Shown one piece after another: positions 58,513 through 64,000 of a stretch of DNA of 64,000 nt. Source of the DNA: Sclerurus mexicanus (taxonomy: Eukaryota > Chordata > Aves > Passeriformes > Furnariidae); the NCBI GenBank assembly GCA_013396755.1, contig VWZF01007012.1, positions 270,202 through 334,201 on the forward strand, in the 5' to 3' direction. Below the pieces are notes generated by a model. It saw nothing but the letters and a program-made list of their open reading frames with translations, had not been told where the DNA came from and did not search any database. Made by a program: the position numbers and the translations under genes. Positions within the stretch are counted from its first letter, which is position 1. Each line of letters opens with the position of its first letter.

Positions 58513-61500
58513 ATCACCATTATCAACATTTTTCATTAGCTTAACACTGAATTGTAAATCACTCAATCATTACATATTGTCTGAATAAAACCTACAGACA
58601 GGAAAAAAGTATAGCAGAATCCTCTCCTGACTACAGACGAGTGGCCGGCGTCCCACCGGCGCTGCCGGGACGTGTCCCACCTTCCACCCAAGGCAGCCCA
58701 TGCACCTCGCAAGCAACTTGCCACCGGGGCAAGCAGGCTGCCCAGCTCCATTGCCTGTGCTCCCTCTGGCTCCACGGAGATCACATCTCACCAGATGATG
58801 TTAAAAACCTCCAAAAAGTTTCAGAGAGGGTTACAGAGGCCAAAAAGAGGCACATCAGCTGCCCCCACTCCCATGGAAAGGCAGGAGGAGTGTAGTGGCC
58901 CTGCAAAGCTTGGGTTTTGTGAAGCAATTAATGAAGTAAAAAGGTTTAACCCATGAAAGCAGATTTCGCTTCAGTGGCCAGGCTCTGGCAAGGGGGACAA
59001 GGCAGAGCTCCAGTATGCTGGCATGGGGAGGTGGGAGTGTGGGTGGGCTGCGGGTGGCCCCATTCCCGAGCAGAGGCCAGCTCTGCTGCACCGCCCGGGG
59101 CTCCCAGCAGGCAGCGTGGGATGGATGCATCAGTGCAAAGAGATGCCGTGGGCAGCCTCAGTCCCCTTGGGTTGGAATAAGGCCTCATATCAAGAGGGAA
59201 GGGGGAACCCATGTAGGGAGCAGAGGGTGCTGGGGAAAGCAAAGGGAAGCTGGAGGAAAGCCAGCTGGGAACTCCTTCTCCCTGGGCAGCACAGTCAGTT
59301 CCCTCCCTGTCTTCTCCTGGCTCCTGTCTCCCTATGGCACATCCCTCCTGCCTGGGCTGTGGAGTCCCTGCAGAAGACCCCTAACTCCTTCCAAGAATGG
59401 GAAAGGAAGGACCCCCTGTGGTTTGGAGCTGGGACTGCCACAAAATGTGGGCAGGACCTGGGCATCCCTGGTGGGTGGCAGGCCATGGCAGTGCTGCATG
59501 AGGGGGTCTTGGGGGAGGCACTGCTTTCCCAGGATGTCCTTTTCACCTGGTGCAGGAAAGAGCCTGCAGAGAGCAGGAGGAAGGCAAGCCCAGCGAGGTG
59601 AGGCTGGAGGATTGCACCTTGCGTTCTCCAAACCTCGCTTTCCCTTACTCCAAAGCCAAAATCAGCTCCAGGTCAAGGAGATGGAATAACCAAAGCAGAG
59701 ACCAGTGTGCAGCACTGGGTAAGGAGCAACAGCCCCGAAGGAAAAAATGCTGCAGGATTTAAAGCTCCAGGCTGGCTTTTAGTGGGATCTGGAGCAACTA
59801 TTCCAACATGTGGTGCCCAAGCAACTATACAAAAATCAGGTTCTGGAAAGCCTGGGGGGTGGCTTCAGCAGGTGTGACTAGATCCTTCCCTCGGGTTGCT
59901 TATGCCCCCATCCTGCTCAGGCAGCAGCGCTCACAGCTGTGTCCTCATGGCCCCTCTGCCAGACACAGCCCTTCCCTGCCCAGCACAGGGGTCTCGAGTG
60001 TAAATGCCAAGGTTGTCTTACTGACCTGGCTGACCAGGGCTTAGCAACACAGCTTTGGTTGCCATTTCAGCTACTGGAAAGTCACAAAGGGAAAGTTGTT
60101 GGGTTGTTGCCTCTGCTGGTGCTCTGGAAAGGGCTGGTGCAGAGTCCTTCTGTTTTCAGCCTCTACAGTGCAAAGAGCCAAGTGCTACAAGAAACTCTCC
60201 CTGGCTCCTCTCCTCCAAGAAAAGAGCAGCTACCATGGGGAAGGGAGGGCAGAGGGTGTCTACGCTGGGAGAAGAGCTCGAGGTTCCCCAGGAATGACTG
60301 TGATGCTGCTGTTGTGGGTGAGCAGCTGGGGATGGACATGTGGCTGCTCGGTCACTGGGATGTGACCACTGAGCAGAGGAGTCTGGCAGATTGAGTGGAA
60401 AACTAGTCAGCCACTTTCTGAGAACACCTAATCACTTGCAAACTCCCTGGGGAATTAACATGTTCTCAGAGACACCTTGGTGTGCACTGGGAAAAACACA
60501 AAAAGGCTTTCACTGAACGTCCCCTTTTCTAAATGTTTAGCTCAAATTTGGTAGCTGCAATTTCATTTAAGATGCTCCCTCCAGGTTTCAATATGCCCTG
60601 GACTCCTCTACTGACAGCACTTTGCCTTTACACGTCTCTCTCGCCTCAAAGCATTTCACAAAAAAATAGGAATTCTTCCATCATTCCTCCAGCTCCCAGC
60701 ACCACTGGGACCTGCTGCCTGCACAGCCAGCGGTCTGGCAGTCTTGAGAACAACGTGGAGACTTGTCTCATGGGAAATGCTGCGAGGAATCCACAGGCAA
60801 TGAACTGGGGTGCTGTTCTGAAGCTGTTTTATTCTGTGCACTGCATCAATGATGGAGCTGACTTAAAATCCAGTATCTTGATCCTGCCACTCTGGAAAAA
60901 TCTTTAGATGAGCCCAGCACTAGCAAACTACTGGAGAACGGCATAGAACAGCCTGTGCCTGTTTTACACCTTAGATCCTCTGCGAAGGTGCAATCTCTCT
61001 GCCTTGGGTGGAATTTTCTAACAAAATGGACAAATACCACCTATGAAATGGACAAAATAACCCACAAAGCCTTTAAAGAAGAGCAGCCCAATCTGCTGCT
61101 TTGAAAAAAACCCTCCCTTTAGCTTGCCCCTGGTATCTCGAGGAAAATAGGCAGCTGTCAGGCAGAACTCATGTGGCCCCAGAGTGCAAAGGTTTTTTTG
61201 CTTTATCAGGGCTACGGTGGCAGTGGGAACCATTCTCGTCGAGTTACAAATACTAGATAGCCTAAGAAAAACCAGGAGATTGAAACAGTCATGAAGTTTA
61301 TACTGAAACTATTTTTTACCTCTGTAGTAAGAAGTCAGCTACAGCCATTTCATTCTTCACCTAAGAGAGATCTCATGTCGATGGGCACAGACACTCACAG
61401 AGAAGTCTATAGGATGAATATTTCTCACAAGGCAACAGCCCAGTCTTTGTTTTTTACAATCAAAGTTAATATGGAGCTTCTTTGAAAGTGATGTCGTTGA

Positions 61501-64000
61501 GATTGAAGACAATTATAAACTGTATCAACAATATGTACTACAGCCTGCAAGTCACAATCTGTGCACACCAAATGGAATATATTATTGCTTGGTAGCCTAT
61601 TAGACTTTCTTTATAAAAAGATTTTTATACAGAGTACAGGATTATGACAAAACTAGCTAAGTAGTTCTCATCTTGAAAATACAACATCGATTCTTTCAAC
61701 AAAGTAGCTGAGAGTTAATGAACGGTAACAAATATTTACTAATAATTTTATGGCCAGTTTGAAGAGAATTTCTTTATAGGACTCTTTTCTGGTGTTTATT
61801 TACATATGCCTCTTTTCTTTTGGAAAAAAGTTGATAAAATATAACAAGGAACATAGAAATCAAAAGAATGAGTAAACTTCATACCAAGAACATCCAACAT
61901 TTTTGAAAACACTAAATTATGTTGCCTGTTAAAAAACATACATATCATTTTGTCTTTAAAGAAAAATATTTTTCCTGTTTTAAAATATTACCAACAGCAT
62001 GTAATAAACTAAATTAAAATGAGTTTCATAAAAAAGTTGTCTTGCTGTCTAAACATTACTAAACATGCTTAGGTTGAGATTCTGTTAACTGCCTCAACAT
62101 CTTAAAAACAGCTCCTTTACAGGAACTTGTGATATTCATACTCCAGAAGACCTGCAAATTTAGAACAGTACATTGATAAAGGATCTGGTAGCTAGGAACC
62201 ATAAATATTTATTTTCATTCAAAGCAAATAATTCTGCAATGTCCTTTGAAACAATCCATGGCTAAGAAGTAGGGATGCACTTGGAAAAACAATGAAGTCA
62301 CCCGGCCCTCACCCTGCCCACGGACACAAGTGCCCACACTGCTCAGGCTGCAGGATGAGAACCCACGGATTGAACCCCAGAGTGAGGACCTTGTGCTCTG
62401 TGGCACCCCAGCTGTGTTGGGGCAAAGGGAAAGAAACACCAGGAGACTGGGAAAGTATCACTTTTTGTTTTTGCCTGAGCAAACCAGGACCAGCCACTGT
62501 CACGGCTGCTTTTTGCTCAGAGCCCAAAGAGGACAAAGCCACACGTGAGGCTGCTCTCCCTTGTGCAGGGGATTCCCACTAGGGAGAGATCATTCTGCTC
62601 TCAGGGATGCTCTCAGAATCAGGATTTCTTTGTTTGCCATGGGAACAGTAATGCAGGTAACATTTAGGGATTGGCTCTTCATGGTTTTTTTGGCCAGCAG
62701 CCCTCCCAATACCATTACAATGTACTAGTTCATGCACAACCCTGAGCCGCGCAGGTATTTCTCTCTCCTCAGTCTCATCCCTCATCATTGCTCGCAGACC
62801 AAAAGTATTATGATGCCTTTTTTCTTTTAAGTCTCTTGATATTCCTCTCTGCCCCCTCTCTGGCTATAACTAACAGCAAGACTCAGGCACAGGAAAACAC
62901 TCATCCAAGACTTGCAAAGGGAACCAAAGTTCATTTTCAGCTGCCCACCACTCTGGCAAACCACTGTTTTGTGCACAACCACACCAGTAATCCCATCTGT
63001 CACAGCACTTCACCTCAGACAGAAACTGGCCAGGCAAATTTTTGGGGAAAAAGGGATTAGGCTTTATAAAAATAAGCTATTCCAAGCCTGAGACTTGTCT
63101 TGGATGTTATACTGGGAGTCTTAAATCCATGGGTAAATAGAAGAGCTCTTTTTTGACTACAATACACCATGGTAAGTAATCACAGGTATGAATGAAGCAA
63201 GAATTTACACTTTAGGGTACCATGCAACTCTCCTGGCCTCACTCTGTGTCCCGTGGGCATTCCCAGGAGGGCTGTTGTGAGTCTGCTTTACAGAGGAAGG
63301 TCACCTGCACTCGGCAGTTCGTGTGACTGTGCTCTGCGTGGCGGCCAGGGATGGCAATGTTCACTTACTGGGGAGAAACAGGACTTGGAAGTGAGTAGAA
63401 CAAAAGCAAGAACCACTGGACCACAATCAACCACGTGAAAAATGCAGAAGAAAACAGGACAGAGCACACTGTTAAACTGCCTCCAAATTACAGAATTGGA
63501 GACGTTAACAAAAATAACTCAACTGGAACTTCTATATTTTACCCTGACAGTGACCTTTTACTGTGATTAAAACCAGATAGTCCTCAGTGTTATGGAGTCC
63601 TATGGTAACTAAGCTGATCATCACTGAGCCTGCAGAGCTTTTGGAGGGGCAGGATACAGAGACACGTCGCATCTGCCAGGCAAACAGGAACTGAGTTTTT
63701 TGACAGACAGTCATTAAACAAAGTTTTCTGGAGGAATATTTTTGGCATGTAGAGTCTCCTACTCCCTATTAAAGACTGCAAAAATGCCGCATTCATCTTA
63801 CTGGACACAGGAAACCCAGGATGAACTTGGCTCTTACTGGTAGATAATGTCCAAGCTAAACACCGATACAAAGGTTTCGGCATCACTTGGGACAGAAGCC
63901 CTGCTCCTCAGCTGCCAGGTCTGGCATGTACCTGGAGCTCCCCACAGTCCTCTTAAAGTCGCAGTTATTAAAAGATCCAGTGCTACGAACCACTAAATCT
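58513..64000 (-). other. Probable 3' UTR and downstream part of a minus-strand gene (RIMS4 by gene order)
   Basis: No coding exon was recognised; in particular no frame resembles the C2 domain or C-terminus of RIMS4. The part from 61.2 to 62.3 kb is strongly AT-rich, without repeats, and has further minus-strand AATAAA signals at 61,795-61,800 and 62,208-62,213, the look of a long 3' UTR with alternative ends. The assignment to RIMS4 rests only on the human gene order; it could also be intergenic or intronic. Confidence 0.3.

Noticed and set aside
58563..63886. RIMS4 coding exons on the minus strand
   Set aside because: None of the minus-strand frames resembles the RIMS4 C2 domain or C-terminus. 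Only a UTR-like region can be suggested.
1..64000. tRNA genes, CRISPR arrays, endogenous viral genes or intact transposons
   Set aside because: I saw none: no cloverleaf-like segment, no direct-repeat/spacer array, no gag/pol-like frame, and all CR1 copies are short 3' fragments.

Overview
The window is vertebrate nuclear DNA and almost certainly from a bird. It carries several CR1 retrotransposon 3' tails, the typical avian interspersed repeat. Its gene order is ADA - CCN5 - (P2Y receptor) - KCNK15, which matches human 20q13.12 (ADA, CCN5/WISP2, KCNK15, RIMS4) apart from the extra receptor. Genes are split by GT-AG introns, so most long open frames in the window are chance. No bacterial, viral or CRISPR-like system is visible. 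All gene names rest on motif recognition and remembered gene order, not on a database search.

Layout, left to right. (1) 1-8790, minus strand: the 5' end of ADA (adenosine deaminase). Exon 1 is 8646-8681 and exon 2 is 887-948; the remaining exons lie beyond the left edge. The GC-box promoter lies at about 8682-8790. Intron 1 (7.7 kb) holds a large minisatellite at about 7550-8600: 45-bp units grouped into a 135-bp higher-order repeat, ending about 45 bp from the exon 1 splice donor. (2) 8.8-28.8 kb: intergenic, with CR1 fragments and an orphan CpG island with a G-rich array at about 16.74-17.31 kb. (3) 28,816-34,207, plus strand: complete four-exon CCN5 (259 aa), with TATA box and poly(A) signal. 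(4) 38,359-40,758, plus strand: a single-exon P2Y1-like nucleotide receptor (348 aa) with no counterpart at this place in human. (5) 40.8-51.3 kb: intergenic, with a TATA-type candidate promoter at 43,645 and a GATA-rich tandem repeat at 50.87-51.05 kb. (6) 51.3-57.6 kb, plus strand: KCNK15 (TASK-5). Its second coding exon is complete (55,264-56,177). Exon 1 is not visible and probably lies in or beside a 270-base assembly gap (51,708-51,977) flanked on both sides by GC-rich tandem repeats. (7) 58.5-64 kb: no coding exon seen; a good minus-strand poly(A) signal and AT-rich sequence suggest the 3' UTR of a convergent gene, by gene order probably RIMS4.

The genes form no operon or pathway; they are neighbours in a conserved vertebrate block. 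A loose link is that ADA removes extracellular adenosine while P2Y receptors sense nucleotides, but nothing in the sequence shows co-regulation. The most notable points are the ADA intron 1 higher-order minisatellite, the P2Y1-like receptor, a near-ideal splice donor in CCN5 where other CCN genes splice to the CT-domain exon, and a KCNK15 with a long TASK-3-like tail that human KCNK15 lacks.
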